Counted from the stretch's first letter, positions 1-8,722 are shown. The stretch: DNA of 64,000 bases from an uncultured archaeon (GCA_938034445.1 CALHLD010000026.1:64562-128561), one strand, 5' to 3'. Translations and numbers: made by a program. Notes: a model not told the origin generated them from the letters alone.

Positions 1-7
1 ATTATTT

Positions 8-763
8 TTACCACCTAAAATTCCATTCCATTTGACTATATTTATTAACAAGTTTTGCTGCAAGATCTCTTTCTTCATCACTTAGATCATCTGATATAAA
101 TGTGATGTTAAATGCTTTTTCAAATCCTTCTTTAAGTGCTTTTATAACATCTTCTCTGTAAATTACTGAACCCTTTTCTCTTGACAAAGTTGTAACTCTA
201 TCATATATTGTCTTTGCGCCATGAGATGCAAGTTTATCCTTTGGTACTCTTAAAAGCTGTTCGATTTTAGATAAGTCCGTATTATACATTAAAGTTCCAT
301 GCTGAAGTAGAGTTCCTCCTCTACGTAACTGTGCACTTCCAGAAACCTTTTTACCATTAATTGTTACGTCATTTACTGGTTCAAACCTGCCTTCTAGTCC
401 AAAATAATTCAGAGCATACAATATTCCACTGCAAATTTTTCTATAACTTTCCTGCACATCGGAGGCTATATCATTAATTTTTGCAATAACACTGTATGTC
501 ACTTCACCGTTTTCATCATGGAAGACAGCTCCACCACCAGTTATTCTTCTAACAATTGGTATACCATTTTTGTTCGCATACTCAACGTTAACTGTCTCAT
601 ATATTTTTTGAAAATATCCAATCGTTATAGCGCTTGGTTTAAAAATGTAAAGTCTTAAAACGTTTAATCTCTCTTTAGCATCATTCAAGGTTAGAATTGC
701 TTCATCTACTGCCATATTATATTGTGCTGTACCTATATTTACTAATAATCGCCAGTTGTCCAT
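8..763 (-). CDS. lplA: Lipoate-protein ligase A family protein (catalytic domain only)
   Basis: Probable lipoate-protein ligase, which activates lipoate with ATP and attaches it to lysines of 2-oxoacid dehydrogenase E2 or GcvH proteins. The 251-aa protein carries the biotin/lipoate ligase signature RRITGGGAVFHD (residues 72-83), the NGKKVSGSAQ segment whose lysine (about 139) matches the catalytic lysine region, and a following HGTLM motif. It is the length of archaeal LplA, which lacks the C-terminal accessory domain of the bacterial enzyme; in archaea that domain is usually a separate LplB, not seen here but possibly beyond the window edge. The stop codon lies 8 bases from the edge, so the gene is complete. 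It is divergent from the MBL hydrolase. An octanoyl transferase role is the main alternative. Confidence 0.85.
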   Translation of the reverse strand: MDNWRLLVNIGTAQYNMAVDEAILTLNDAKERLNVLRLYIFKPSAITIGYFQKIYETVNVEYANKNGIPIVRRITGGGAVFHDENGEVTYSVIAKINDIASDVQESYRKICSGILYALNYFGLEGRFEPVNDVTINGKKVSGSAQLRRGGTLLQHGTLMYNTDLSKIEQLLRVPKDKLASHGAKTIYDRVTTLSREKGSVIYREDVIKALKEGFEKAFNITFISDDLSDEERDLAAKLVNKYSQMEWNFRW

Positions 764-799
764 CCTTCATTAATGTTGATTTCAACCATTTTAAACTTT

Positions 800-812
800 T
801 AAAGTTTATATT
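800..812 (+). promoter_or_regulatory. TATA box for the MBL hydrolase
   Basis: An A/T-rich TATA-like stretch (aagtttatatt) lies about 25 nt before the ATG at 835. This is the spacing expected for an archaeal leaderless transcript. It decides the start: the reading frame is open back to 697, but those upstream codons overlap the lipoate ligase and encode an unrelated hydrophobic tail. Confidence 0.5.
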
Positions 813-834
813 CTCTATCTTTGTTCTCTATGGC

Positions 835-1446
835 ATGTTATTTAAACAGATTAAGGCAGTTGGTGATAATTTTTCATACATTATTGCAGATACAGAAACG
901 AAGGAGGCTGCTGTTGTTGATCCAAGTTTTAACGTTAAACCTATAATCAAAATATTGGAGGAAAACATATTAAGGCTAAAATACATAATCTGTACTCACC
1001 ACCATTTTGATCATACCGCAGAAGTCGATTTTTTTAAAACACGATTTGCTGCAAAGGTAGTAGCACATAAGTTTTCTAGTATTGAGAAGGATATTGAGGT
1101 AGAAGATGGAAGCGTTATTGATGTTGGGTCGATAAAAATAAGCGTCATTCATACACCAGGTCATACAGAAGATAGTATATGTCTGCTATTCGATAACAAA
1201 CTTTTAACCGGTGACACTCTATTTGTAGGTGGATGTGGTAGAACTGATCTACCAGGTGGAGATGCCGAAAAACTGTACCACAGTTTATATAATAAGATAC
1301 TCAAATTAGATGACGGTGTAGAAATATATCCAGGTCACGATTATGGGCTAACACCTTCATCCACTATTGGTTTTGAAAAAATCCACAATCCTGCCTTAAA
1401 ACAAAATAATATGAAAGATTTCTTAACATTCATAAACTCTTCCTAA
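835..1446 (+). CDS. Metallo-beta-lactamase fold hydrolase, glyoxalase II-like
   Basis: Predicted zinc- or iron-dependent MBL-fold hydrolase of the hydroxyacylglutathione hydrolase/persulfide dioxygenase-like group. From the ATG at 835 it is 203 aa. Metal ligands are visible in order: THHHFDH (54-60), H110 in the TPGH motif, D127 in TGDTLF, and H168 in YPGHD. The GCGRTDLP loop after TGDTLF is typical of glyoxalase II-like proteins. The ATG at 835 is favoured because a TATA box precedes it by about 25 nt and the family begins close to this point. Substrate cannot be told from sequence; a thioester or persulfide is likely from the family. Confidence 0.82.
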   Translation: MLFKQIKAVGDNFSYIIADTETKEAAVVDPSFNVKPIIKILEENILRLKYIICTHHHFDHTAEVDFFKTRFAAKVVAHKFSSIEKDIEVEDGSVIDVGSIKISVIHTPGHTEDSICLLFDNKLLTGDTLFVGGCGRTDLPGGDAEKLYHSLYNKILKLDDGVEIYPGHDYGLTPSSTIGFEKIHNPALKQNNMKDFLTFINSS

Positions 1447-1485
1447 AAATTATAATTTCATAGTAATGATAATGTTTGGTGTAGA

Positions 1486-2205
1486 TCATATATTATGTAT
1501 ATTCTTCCATTTTTCCAATAAGATAGGAATTTCCTTAATTTTATTCTCTGATAACATATTCCAGTATATACGTTTTGGCTTCTCTGAGATAGGGTTAGTT
1601 TTGATTATTTTTGTCGGCGTTATAATCCAGTTAACGAGCAAGTCGTAATCTTTTGTCTCGAATCTAAAATCTATAACTTGAATGTCATGAACTGTAGTGA
1701 CAATTGGCGTATTCTCTTCTACTTTATCATCTTCACGGACAAGAGCCCACTCTATTTCAGAGTACCCTTCACCCTTACCAATTCTTTCACCGAAGATGTT
1801 AACGGCTACACTTCCTACTACTACCAAATCTATTTTTGGTAAATCTTTAACATCAACTCTTTTCCCAAAAATGAATGCTCCTCTAATAGTTGATGCAAGC
1901 ACACGCCTTTCCTCGGGTATGGATCTTGGTTCAAGTAATAGAAATCCATTTTTAAGTCTAGGCGTTGGCATAATAAGTGTCTTTGCATCTTCTAGAGCCT
2001 TCAATCTAACTGGCGATTGCGGACTATCAGGGTTTACCTTAACCGTTTCAGCTTTCATCCACATGTCTGTGGTAAATAATTTTTTTGCAGCCTCCTCTGC
2101 TCCAACAAAGTTGGGAATTCTTCCAAATGGTGGTGGAAATCTGCTTACATTCAATTCAACCATCTTCCTCCAAATTAGTTTCCTAACCTCGTCTTTTGAA
2201 ATCAA
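1486..2205 (-). CDS. 5-formyltetrahydrofolate cyclo-ligase-like protein
   Basis: Related to 5-formyl-THF cyclo-ligase and the MTHFS domain proteins (MTHFSD-like branch), which use ATP to convert 5-formyl-THF to methenyl-THF. Evidence: an N-terminal helix with IWRKM, then the FPPPFGRIPNF motif characteristic of this branch, and the ATP-binding GKGEGYSEIEWAL motif that matches the GxGxGYxD segment of cycloligases. The frame is open to an ATG at 2304, but that would run into the divergent acetyl-CoA synthetase. The TTG at 2205 follows a GGAAGAAG ribosome-binding-like run and lies below a TATA box near 2237-2246, so it is my preferred start (239 aa). The archaeal branch may not be a true cycloligase. 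Confidence 0.7.
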   Translation of the reverse strand: MISKDEVRKLIWRKMVELNVSRFPPPFGRIPNFVGAEEAAKKLFTTDMWMKAETVKVNPDSPQSPVRLKALEDAKTLIMPTPRLKNGFLLLEPRSIPEERRVLASTIRGAFIFGKRVDVKDLPKIDLVVVGSVAVNIFGERIGKGEGYSEIEWALVREDDKVEENTPIVTTVHDIQVIDFRFETKDYDLLVNWIITPTKIIKTNPISEKPKRIYWNMLSENKIKEIPILLEKWKNIHNI

Positions 2206-2236
2206 CTTCTTCCAATTTTTTCTCGAGCCTAAACTA

Positions 2237-2266
2237 TAAATATTTTTAAAAACCCTCTTATAACCC
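2237..2266. promoter_or_regulatory. Divergent promoters for the cycloligase-like gene and acetyl-CoA synthetase
   Basis: Two TATA-like elements lie back to back. AAATATTTAT at 2237-2246 suits the leftward cycloligase-like gene (start about 2205). CTTATAAC at 2258-2265 lies about 20-25 nt before the ATG at 2283 of the rightward acetyl-CoA synthetase, giving a leaderless arrangement. Visual call only. Confidence 0.45.
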
Positions 2267-2282
2267 TTAAGCGTGATAATAA

Positions 2283-4217
2283 ATGTCTGAAATGTCATTA
2301 CCATTCCATGTAAAATTTGAGCCGGGGAAACTTAGGAGCGAAGAGTGGACAAGGTCTATAAATGATCCAGAAAAATACTGGGATGAAAAAGCTAGAGCCC
2401 TTTCATGGTTCAGAACGTGGGACAAAGTGCTTGATGATTCTAACAAACCCTTCTATAGGTGGTTTGTTGGCGGAAAAATTAATGCAAGCTATAATGCACT
2501 AGATAGACATGTCAATACAGAAAAGAAGAATAAGGTCGCATACATATGGGAAGGTGAAGATGGTGAAGTAAAAACAATAACATACTATCAATTATACAAG
2601 GAAGTAAATAGATTCGCTAAAATATTGCTGGACTTGGGTGTTAAAAAAGGTGATAGAATTGCATTATATTTGCCCATGATACCTGAGCTTCCAGTGGCCA
2701 TGCTTGCAGCAACAAGAATAGGAGCCATACATGTTATGGTGTTTTCAGGATTTAGTGCAGACGCTTTAGCTGACAGGGTAAATGATGCAGGTGCCAAGGT
2801 TCTAATTACAGCAGACGGGAGCTTTAGAAGGGGGAAGATAGTGGAGTTAAAGAAGACGTCCGACATTGCGTTAGAAAAGTGTCCTACAGTTGAAAAGGTT
2901 GTAGTCGTAAAATATTCTGGTCAACAGGTTCCAATGAAAGAGGGACGAGACTTATGGTATCATGAACTTATGAGTAAGGTGCCAGCGAACACTTATGTGC
3001 CACCCGAGCCAGTTGATTCAACGGATCCCATATTCCTTCTATATACTTCAGGAACTACTGGTAAACCTAAGGGTGTACAGCATGGAACTGGAGGATATCT
3101 TGTGTGGGTATATTGGACTCTAAAGTGGGCTTTTGACGTCAATGATAAAGATATTTGGTGGTGTACCGCAGATATTGGCTGGATTACGGGACACAGTTAC
3201 GTTGTATATGGTCCACTTCTGCATGGTATAACATCTTTTATGTATGATGGTGCTCCAGACTATCCTCAACCCGATCGATGGTGGGAAATAATAGAAAGGC
3301 ATGGTATAACAATATTGTATACTTCGCCAACAGCGATTAGAATGTTTATGAGGTTTGGTGATGAATGGGTCTTAAAACATGACCTTTCCACATTAAGAAC
3401 ATTAGGAACTGTTGGTGAGCCAATTAATCCGGAAGCATGGCTATGGTATTATAAAGTTGTAGGTAAAGAAAGATGTCCAATTATCGACACATGGTGGCAA
3501 ACTGAAACAGGAGGCTTCATGATTTCACCAACATTAGGTATAGAATTGGTCCCACTCAAACCTGGTTCAGCAACATACCCACTCCCAGGTATAGTTGCAG
3601 AAGTCTACAATGACAATGGGCAACCGGCTCCAGTTGGAGAAAGAGGATATCTTGTCATAAAAACACCTTGGCCTGGCATGCTACAGACACTATGGCGTGA
3701 TCCAGAAAGGTATAAAATGACCTACTTTGGAAGATTCGAGGGAACCTACTATACAAGCGATTATGCCATAAAAGACCAGGATGGCTATATATGGTTCCTT
3801 GGACGAGCTGACGAAGTTCTAAAAGTGGCAGGACACAGAATAGGTACGGTAGAGATAGAAAGTGCTCTTGTCTCACACAAGTCAGTCGCAGAAGCAGCTG
3901 TAATAGGAAAGGCTGACGAAATAAAAGGTGAAGTTCCAGTTGCATTTGTTGTCCTAAGAGGCGGTTTCACATCCTCAGATGAGCTGAAGGCAGAACTCTC
4001 TAAACATGTAAGAGCAACAGTTGGGCCGATAGCAGTTCCAGCTGATATAATATTTGTGAACAAGCTTCCAAAGACTCGGAGTGGTAAAATAATGCGTCGA
4101 CTACTAAAGGCTATAGTTAGTGGTGCAACATTAGGTGACATTTCAACGTTAGAGGACGGTGCCTCGGTGGAAGAGGTAAAGAAAGCTTTAGAGGAAATGG
4201 GTGGACACTTAGGATAA
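2283..4217 (+). CDS. acsA: Acetyl-CoA synthetase, AMP-forming
   Basis: Converts acetate (or another short acid), ATP and CoA to acyl-CoA, AMP and PPi in the cytoplasm. The 644-aa length is normal for the family. Motifs in order: N-terminal ACAS domain, phosphate-binding YTSGTTGKPKG (about 254-264), WWQTETGG (about 403-410), the hinge region with YYTSDYAIKDQDGYIW and GRADEVLKVAGHRI, and the PKTRSGKIMRR motif (about 596-606) whose lysine is the catalytic, acetylatable residue. The ATG at 2283 sits just below a TATA box. A monocistronic unit is likely, because a T-rich stretch follows the stop. Acetate versus propionate preference cannot be read directly. Confidence 0.95.
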   Translation: MSEMSLPFHVKFEPGKLRSEEWTRSINDPEKYWDEKARALSWFRTWDKVLDDSNKPFYRWFVGGKINASYNALDRHVNTEKKNKVAYIWEGEDGEVKTITYYQLYKEVNRFAKILLDLGVKKGDRIALYLPMIPELPVAMLAATRIGAIHVMVFSGFSADALADRVNDAGAKVLITADGSFRRGKIVELKKTSDIALEKCPTVEKVVVVKYSGQQVPMKEGRDLWYHELMSKVPANTYVPPEPVDSTDPIFLLYTSGTTGKPKGVQHGTGGYLVWVYWTLKWAFDVNDKDIWWCTADIGWITGHSYVVYGPLLHGITSFMYDGAPDYPQPDRWWEIIERHGITILYTSPTAIRMFMRFGDEWVLKHDLSTLRTLGTVGEPINPEAWLWYYKVVGKERCPIIDTWWQTETGGFMISPTLGIELVPLKPGSATYPLPGIVAEVYNDNGQPAPVGERGYLVIKTPWPGMLQTLWRDPERYKMTYFGRFEGTYYTSDYAIKDQDGYIWFLGRADEVLKVAGHRIGTVEIESALVSHKSVAEAAVIGKADEIKGEVPVAFVVLRGGFTSSDELKAELSKHVRATVGPIAVPADIIFVNKLPKTRSGKIMRRLLKAIVSGATLGDISTLEDGASVEEVKKALEEMGGHLG

Positions 4218-4232
4218 AAGGAAAACCATCTC

Positions 4233-4264
4233 CAATTTTTTAATAAAAAATTTTAATTTTTTAC
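4233..4264 (+). terminator. T-rich terminator after acetyl-CoA synthetase
   Basis: Three runs of T (AATTTTTTAA, AATTTTAA, TTTTTT) occur within about 30 bases of the stop codon. This is the pattern used for intrinsic termination by archaeal RNA polymerase. No stable hairpin is obvious. Confidence 0.45.
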
Positions 4265-4297
4265 CATATACATGTAAATAAATTCGCAATGATAATG

Positions 4298-4306
4298 TTT
4301 ATATAC
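4298..4306 (+). promoter_or_regulatory. TATA box of the AOR island
   Basis: GTTTATATACC around 4297-4307 is a strong TATA-like element. Transcription should begin near 4327, where an in-frame TTG lies, with the ATG at 4336 just after it. The AOR message therefore has essentially no leader. Confidence 0.5.
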
Positions 4307-4335
4307 CATAATTTAGATAAGGTATCTTGACCTTT

Positions 4336-6183
4336 ATGCCAGGAGGATATGTAGGTAAAATAGGCGTCATCGATTTAACAGAAGGCAGTATCAGAATCGA
4401 GGAAACATCTGAAATTCTTGGAAAAAAATATTTGGGTGGAAAGGGATATGCCTTAGCCCTATTATATGAACATGCAAAAGACCTTGAAGAAAAGGGGAAA
4501 GCATTAAGTGACTTGAACCCACTTGGACCTGATAATGCAATAGTTTTTGCGACAGGTCCAGCAACAGGTGTTCCAGGATTTCCATCACCTGGAAGATACC
4601 ATGTCATGGCATTACGTTCTCCATTAACTGGCTCGATAGGGAGTGCAAACTCGGGTGGAGAATGGGGTCCATTTCTAAAGTTTGCAGGCTTTGATATGCT
4701 ATTTATAAAGGGTGCGGCTGATTCTCCAGTCTACATTTCTGTTGTAGACGGCTGTATTGAAATTTGTGATGCATCAGATTATTGGGGTAAAAACGTCTTT
4801 GATACAGACGACCTTTTGAAGAAAGAAGTTGGTGGAAAGAATGTTAGTGTGGCATGTATTGGTCCAGCTGGAGAAAACCTTGTACCAATGGCCAATATTG
4901 TGAATGATAAGCATCGTGCTGCTGGAAGAACAGGCTTGGGTGCAGTGATGGGCTCAAAGTTCCTAAAAGCCATAGTTGTTTCAGGATCGGAAAGTGTTCC
5001 TGTTGCTGATATGGAAAAGTTTAGGGAAGCTTCGAGAGAAGCTTTAGAGAAGGAGAGGAAGAACTCTGTTACAGCAGAAGGTCTACCCACATACGGTACT
5101 GCAATACTTATCAATGTTCTTAATAATGCTGGTGCACTTCCATTCAAAAACTGGCAATCAGGATACAATCCTGAAGCAGATAAGATAAGTGGTGAAACTC
5201 TTACAAAGAACTACCTTGTGAAGAAGAGGCCGTGTTGGGGATGCAATATAGCTTGTGGTAGGGTTTCTTCAGTTAAAACTGGCCCATATCAGATCCTTCT
5301 CACAGAAGGACCAGAGTATGAAAGTATATGGGCTTTAGGAAATACTACAGGGGTAATGGACTTGGAGGCAATAACTAAGGCTAATCATTTGTGCAATGAA
5401 TTCGGTCTTGACCCAATATCTACAGGCTCAACGATTGCAGCTGCAATGGAATTGAGACAACGTGGTTTAATTAAAGATGAATATCTGCATGGTATGGATC
5501 TAAGCTTTGGAAACGCTGCAACGCTTGTAGAATCTATATGGCGCATCGCATACAAGACTGGTTTCGGAAAATATATGGCATTAGGTTCAAAAAGGTTATG
5601 TGAAATATTCGGTGCACCAGAGCTTTCAATGAGCGTGAAAGGTTTGGAGATGCCAGCATATGATCCACGCGGTGTGAAGGGTATGGGTCTAAACTATGCA
5701 ACATCTAACAGAGGAGGATGTCATGTAACAGGTTACACAGTTTCACCGGAAATTTTAGGTATACCGACCAAAATAGATCCATTAACAATCGAAGGTAAGG
5801 CACAATGGGTAAAAACATTCCAAGACTTCGCATGTGTAGTTAACTCGACCGTAAACTGTCTATTCACAACATTCGCCTTGAGTGTAGCGGACTACGCTAA
5901 CCTACTTTCTGCGGTAACGGGATGGAACCTTACAGAAGAAGAAATAATGAGAATTGGAGAAAGAATATATAACCTTGAACGTCTAATAATGAGCAAATTT
6001 GGCTTCACAGACAAAGATGATACTCTACCACCACGCCTAACATCTGAACCTATGCCAGAAGGCCCTGCAAAAGGACAAGTTGTAGAACTTGAACAGATGA
6101 AGAAAGAATACTATCGTCTCAGAGGCTGGGTTAACGGAATTCCCACTCCAGAAAAGTTGAAAGAGCTCGAAATAGAGCTCTAA
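4336..6183 (+). CDS. aor: Aldehyde ferredoxin oxidoreductase (tungsten, first copy)
   Basis: Oxidises aldehydes to carboxylic acids, passing electrons to ferredoxin, with a tungsto-bispterin and a [4Fe-4S] cluster. About 615 aa from the ATG at 4336, typical for the family. The cluster ligands are CWGCNIAC (about 300-307) and a distal cysteine in VNCLFTT (about 508), matching the CxxCxxxC...C spacing. The pterin-binding AGRTGLGAVMGSKFLKAI and TEGPEYES (with the conserved active-site Glu) are present, as is YDPRGVKGMGLNYATSNRGG. An in-frame TTG at 4327 coincides with the expected transcription start and is an alternative start. The genes for a 65-aa protein, a MoaD-like protein and a radical SAM protein follow, as expected for a cofactor-maturation neighbourhood. 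Substrate range is unknown. Confidence 0.93.
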   Translation: MPGGYVGKIGVIDLTEGSIRIEETSEILGKKYLGGKGYALALLYEHAKDLEEKGKALSDLNPLGPDNAIVFATGPATGVPGFPSPGRYHVMALRSPLTGSIGSANSGGEWGPFLKFAGFDMLFIKGAADSPVYISVVDGCIEICDASDYWGKNVFDTDDLLKKEVGGKNVSVACIGPAGENLVPMANIVNDKHRAAGRTGLGAVMGSKFLKAIVVSGSESVPVADMEKFREASREALEKERKNSVTAEGLPTYGTAILINVLNNAGALPFKNWQSGYNPEADKISGETLTKNYLVKKRPCWGCNIACGRVSSVKTGPYQILLTEGPEYESIWALGNTTGVMDLEAITKANHLCNEFGLDPISTGSTIAAAMELRQRGLIKDEYLHGMDLSFGNAATLVESIWRIAYKTGFGKYMALGSKRLCEIFGAPELSMSVKGLEMPAYDPRGVKGMGLNYATSNRGGCHVTGYTVSPEILGIPTKIDPLTIEGKAQWVKTFQDFACVVNSTVNCLFTTFALSVADYANLLSAVTGWNLTEEEIMRIGERIYNLERLIMSKFGFTDKDDTLPPRLTSEPMPEGPAKGQVVELEQMKKEYYRLRGWVNGIPTPEKLKELEIEL

Positions 6184-6186
6184 CCT

Positions 6187-6208
6187 CTCCCCTATTTTTT
6201 ATTTTGTA
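6187..6208 (+). terminator. T-rich stretch after AOR
   Basis: CTATTTTTTATTTTG follows the AOR stop within 10-25 bases and may terminate part of the transcription. A new TATA-like element (ATTATATAGG, about 6223-6232) precedes the next small gene, so the downstream genes can also be expressed on their own. Confidence 0.35.
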
Positions 6209-6255
6209 TATCTTAGCAATATTATTATATAGGTATACCGTAATAATAATTGTCT

Positions 6256-6453
6256 ATGGGTGTTGTAGAGAGGCCTGAAAATTTTAGAAAAATGAGAAGG
6301 CTTCCACCTCACATAGAGAAGGGTTTAAAAGATCTTGGTCCAATAGGAGAAGTTGTAAAAGAAATTATAATTTCTAATTATGATGAATTTAAGGATCTAT
6401 CTTTTGAAAAGGTTAGAGAAAAATTAGAGAAAGAGTATAAAATTAAATTATAA
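6256..6453 (+). CDS. Small charged protein in the AOR island, unknown
   Basis: I do not recognise this 65-aa protein. It is basic at the N-terminus (PENFRKMRRLPPHIEKG) and then predicted helical with acidic and lysine-rich segments (FEKVREKLEKEYKIKL). It has no cysteines and no membrane segment. The frame opens with a TTG at 6250, but the ATG at 6256 fits the TATA box near 6228. It sits between the AOR and a MoaD-like gene on the same strand, so a role in AOR assembly, cofactor insertion or electron transfer is possible, but this is only a neighbourhood inference. Confidence 0.6.
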   Translation: MGVVERPENFRKMRRLPPHIEKGLKDLGPIGEVVKEIIISNYDEFKDLSFEKVREKLEKEYKIKL

Positions 6454-6558
6454 ATGATTACATTATCTATTTATAAGTGCAAAAGCGTTTAATAAATGGT
6501 CCTAATAATAACATTATATTTTTATATTACCAAGATATCAAAAGTTTGTGTGGGGGAA

Positions 6559-6840
6559 ATGGTTTCTGTTAAGGTGCTCCTTTTCGCTATATTTAGAGAA
6601 AAGTATGGTATAAAAGAGACAGAGCTAGAATTTGATGGAACATTAAATGGTTTCCTGAAAGCTCTTGGAGAAAAAATAAGTCCCAAGCTTGTCGAAGACA
6701 TATATGATCCAGAATCAAAGTATATTAAAAATAATCTCATTGTTATGGTCAACGGTAGAAACGTTAAAGATATTAAAGGAGAACTTAAATTTAATAATGG
6801 TGATACAGTAGCCATCTTTCCACCTGTTGCAGGTGGATAA
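6559..6840 (+). CDS. MoaD/ThiS-like ubiquitin-fold sulfur carrier
   Basis: Ubiquitin-like beta-grasp protein of the MoaD family, the sulfur donor subunit for molybdopterin synthesis once its C-terminal glycine is thiocarboxylated. It shows VKVLLFAIFREKYG at the N-terminus, the NLIVMVNGRNV strand, GDTVAIFPPVAGG at the C-terminus and the essential terminal GG. Start is ambiguous: ATG 6559 follows GTGGGGGAA, a ribosome-binding-like run, and matches the family N-terminus (93 aa). An in-frame ATG at 6496 coincides with the transcription start expected from a TATA box at 6468-6475 and would add a hydrophobic 21-aa extension. It lies 12 bp before the radical SAM gene, which indicates an operon. It probably serves the pterin of the adjacent tungsten enzyme. 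Confidence 0.82.
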   Translation: MVSVKVLLFAIFREKYGIKETELEFDGTLNGFLKALGEKISPKLVEDIYDPESKYIKNNLIVMVNGRNVKDIKGELKFNNGDTVAIFPPVAGG

Positions 6841-6852
6841 AAGGTAAGTTTC

Positions 6853-8136
6853 ATGGAATTTCCTAAAGGTATACAAATTGAGGTAACAAACAAATGTAAT
6901 TTTAGATGCGTTTATTGCTTAAGAAACTTTTGGAACATAAGAATACAAGATATGCCCTCTGCCCTATTCAAAAAACTTAGCAAATCATTTGATGAGATGG
7001 AGAAAGTTGTCCTATATGGGTTAGGTGAGCCTTTAACTCATCCCGATTTTATGGAAATGGCGCGATTAGCGAGAGATCGTATGAAAAAGGATGGTGAAAT
7101 ATCATTTAGTACAAATGGTTCACTTTTAAGTGCAAGAGTGGCTGAAAAGCTTCTGAAAGACATTGGAGTGAACATGATCTCTTTTTCTTTTGATACTATA
7201 GAAACTTCTGCACTAGAAAGGTTAAGAGTAGGCGCTGAAAGTCACATAATCTTAGAAAATCTTAAAGAAGTTTCTAGGTTAAAAAATTTTTCAAGATTCC
7301 CCTTCACTTTATCAATTGAAGTAGTATTAACGAAGGACATATTGCACTATCTGCCTAAGTTGGTAGAATTTGCTGCACAAAATGGTGTTGATAGTATATT
7401 AGTAACAAATGTTGTACCATATACTGAATTGTTTAATGAACAGCAGCTTTTTTTAACTTTAAGTGAAGCATCATATAATATTGTTAAAGACTTTTTAGAT
7501 GAGGGCTGGAATATAATACATGATGCGGTAATAGAAAGTCATAGTCTAACATATACTGGTAAAAGTGTTTCTAGTGCTTTAGAAAAGTATAGAATGTTGT
7601 GGAAAAAGGCTGAAGAATACGGCTGTTGGATAAATTTTCCCATGTTAATACAGATGAAGTCCACTTTAGAGAATGTTAAGGAAACTTTACAAGTTTTTAA
7701 AGAGTCAATCAAACTTGCATCAGACTACGGTATAGAGCTTCGTCTTCCAAACCAATTTGCTGATGGGAAAAAGAGAGTCTGTCCATATGTTGATAAAGAT
7801 TTCGCCATTGTTAGAGTAGATGGCAACATTGTACCATGCATGGAATTCATGTATACACATTATGAGTACATTAATTTACATAAAAGGTTGGTTAAAGAAG
7901 TTTTATTCGGTAACGTTATTGAAGAAGATTTAGAAAAGATATGGTCAAGTGATGACTACAAAAATTTTAGAATATTGCGAAAAGATTTAAATAAAAATTT
8001 TCCTTGGTGCGGTGAATGCGTATATTCTACACTAAACTGCTACTATACTTCTTCTTCAGAAAAAGATTGTGTGGGTAATAAAGATTCCTGTTCAGAATGC
8101 CTATATAGTGTGAATATTGCACAGTGCATGCTTTAA
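6853..8136 (+). CDS. Radical SAM/SPASM protein, AOR-associated
   Basis: Radical SAM enzyme with CNFRCVYC at residues 15-22 (CxxxCxxC binding the SAM [4Fe-4S] cluster), followed by GLGEPLTHPDF and STNGSLL, which are typical core motifs. The C-terminal third is cysteine-rich (CPYV...VPCMEF, then CGEC, C, C, CSEC, C), consistent with a SPASM/twitch domain holding auxiliary clusters. The N-terminus MEFPKGIQIEVTNKCN and location downstream of AOR and MoaD resemble the radical SAM protein found next to AOR in Pyrococcus and other tungsten users (cmo). The likely role is maturation of the tungstopterin or of the AOR polypeptide. The exact reaction is unknown for the family. 427 aa. Confidence 0.85.
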   Translation: MEFPKGIQIEVTNKCNFRCVYCLRNFWNIRIQDMPSALFKKLSKSFDEMEKVVLYGLGEPLTHPDFMEMARLARDRMKKDGEISFSTNGSLLSARVAEKLLKDIGVNMISFSFDTIETSALERLRVGAESHIILENLKEVSRLKNFSRFPFTLSIEVVLTKDILHYLPKLVEFAAQNGVDSILVTNVVPYTELFNEQQLFLTLSEASYNIVKDFLDEGWNIIHDAVIESHSLTYTGKSVSSALEKYRMLWKKAEEYGCWINFPMLIQMKSTLENVKETLQVFKESIKLASDYGIELRLPNQFADGKKRVCPYVDKDFAIVRVDGNIVPCMEFMYTHYEYINLHKRLVKEVLFGNVIEEDLEKIWSSDDYKNFRILRKDLNKNFPWCGECVYSTLNCYYTSSSEKDCVGNKDSCSECLYSVNIAQCML

Positions 8137-8179
8137 ACCAAATATAAGTATTAAAAACAACGTAATAGTGTTCTAGAAT

Positions 8180-8590
8180 ATGGACAAGCATACCCCAAGT
8201 TTATTTAAGAAGCTTTCACAAAAAGATATAGAAAACATACGTGAAGCTATAAAGGCTAAAAAATATTGGAAACTAGATGAAACAAAAATTTATACACTTG
8301 TTCTCTCTCGAGCGAGGATAAAAGTTAAAGATATTTTTCTAGTTAAAACCGCCTCACATGGGAAAGTTGAAGTCTTACCTCAACCAGCAAAATATTGCAG
8401 AAAATATAGAATATTAGTATATGATACGCAAAAAAGTCTTGGTTTATCTGTACTAACATGGAACGCTTTTACTGAAGTAATGAAAAAATATAATTCGCTA
8501 ATTTTAGAGCTTTCGAATTCCGGTCTTCTGCCACCCTATCTGAATACGCGCACTCTGATTAAACTTAAAAAAGGACACAGTAAACATTAG
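8180..8590 (+). CDS. Hypothetical protein, 136 aa
   Basis: Not recognised. The 136-aa, strongly basic protein has a helical N-terminal part (SLFKKLSQKDIENIREAIKA), then a probable beta-rich middle (IYTLVLSRARIKVKDIFLVK) and a lysine-rich tail. It has no transmembrane segment, no cysteine cluster and no catalytic motif that I can see. A TATA-like AAATATAAG near 8139-8147 suggests its own promoter about 35 nt before the ATG. It follows the radical SAM gene on the same strand by 43 bp, so co-transcription with the AOR island is also possible. Confidence 0.55.
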   Translation: MDKHTPSLFKKLSQKDIENIREAIKAKKYWKLDETKIYTLVLSRARIKVKDIFLVKTASHGKVEVLPQPAKYCRKYRILVYDTQKSLGLSVLTWNAFTEVMKKYNSLILELSNSGLLPPYLNTRTLIKLKKGHSKH

Positions 8591-8722
8591 ATAAGCATAT
8601 TTATATCATATTTTGACATAAAAAAGTCACAACATATATTGGGGTTATTGCAAAGTTCATCTTCTGCTTACTAAGCATAAATTCGAAAAAACTTTATTTT
8701 TAAAAAAAATTTAGCTCACAAT

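Noticed and set aside
697-834. N-terminal extension of the MBL hydrolase
   Set aside because: It overlaps the lipoate ligase, encodes hydrophobic non-family sequence, and a TATA box lies just before ATG 835.
1697-2239. 180-codon opposite-strand frame inside the cycloligase-like gene
   Set aside because: Shadow frame: serine/threonine-rich with no family resemblance, while the minus strand has clear motifs.
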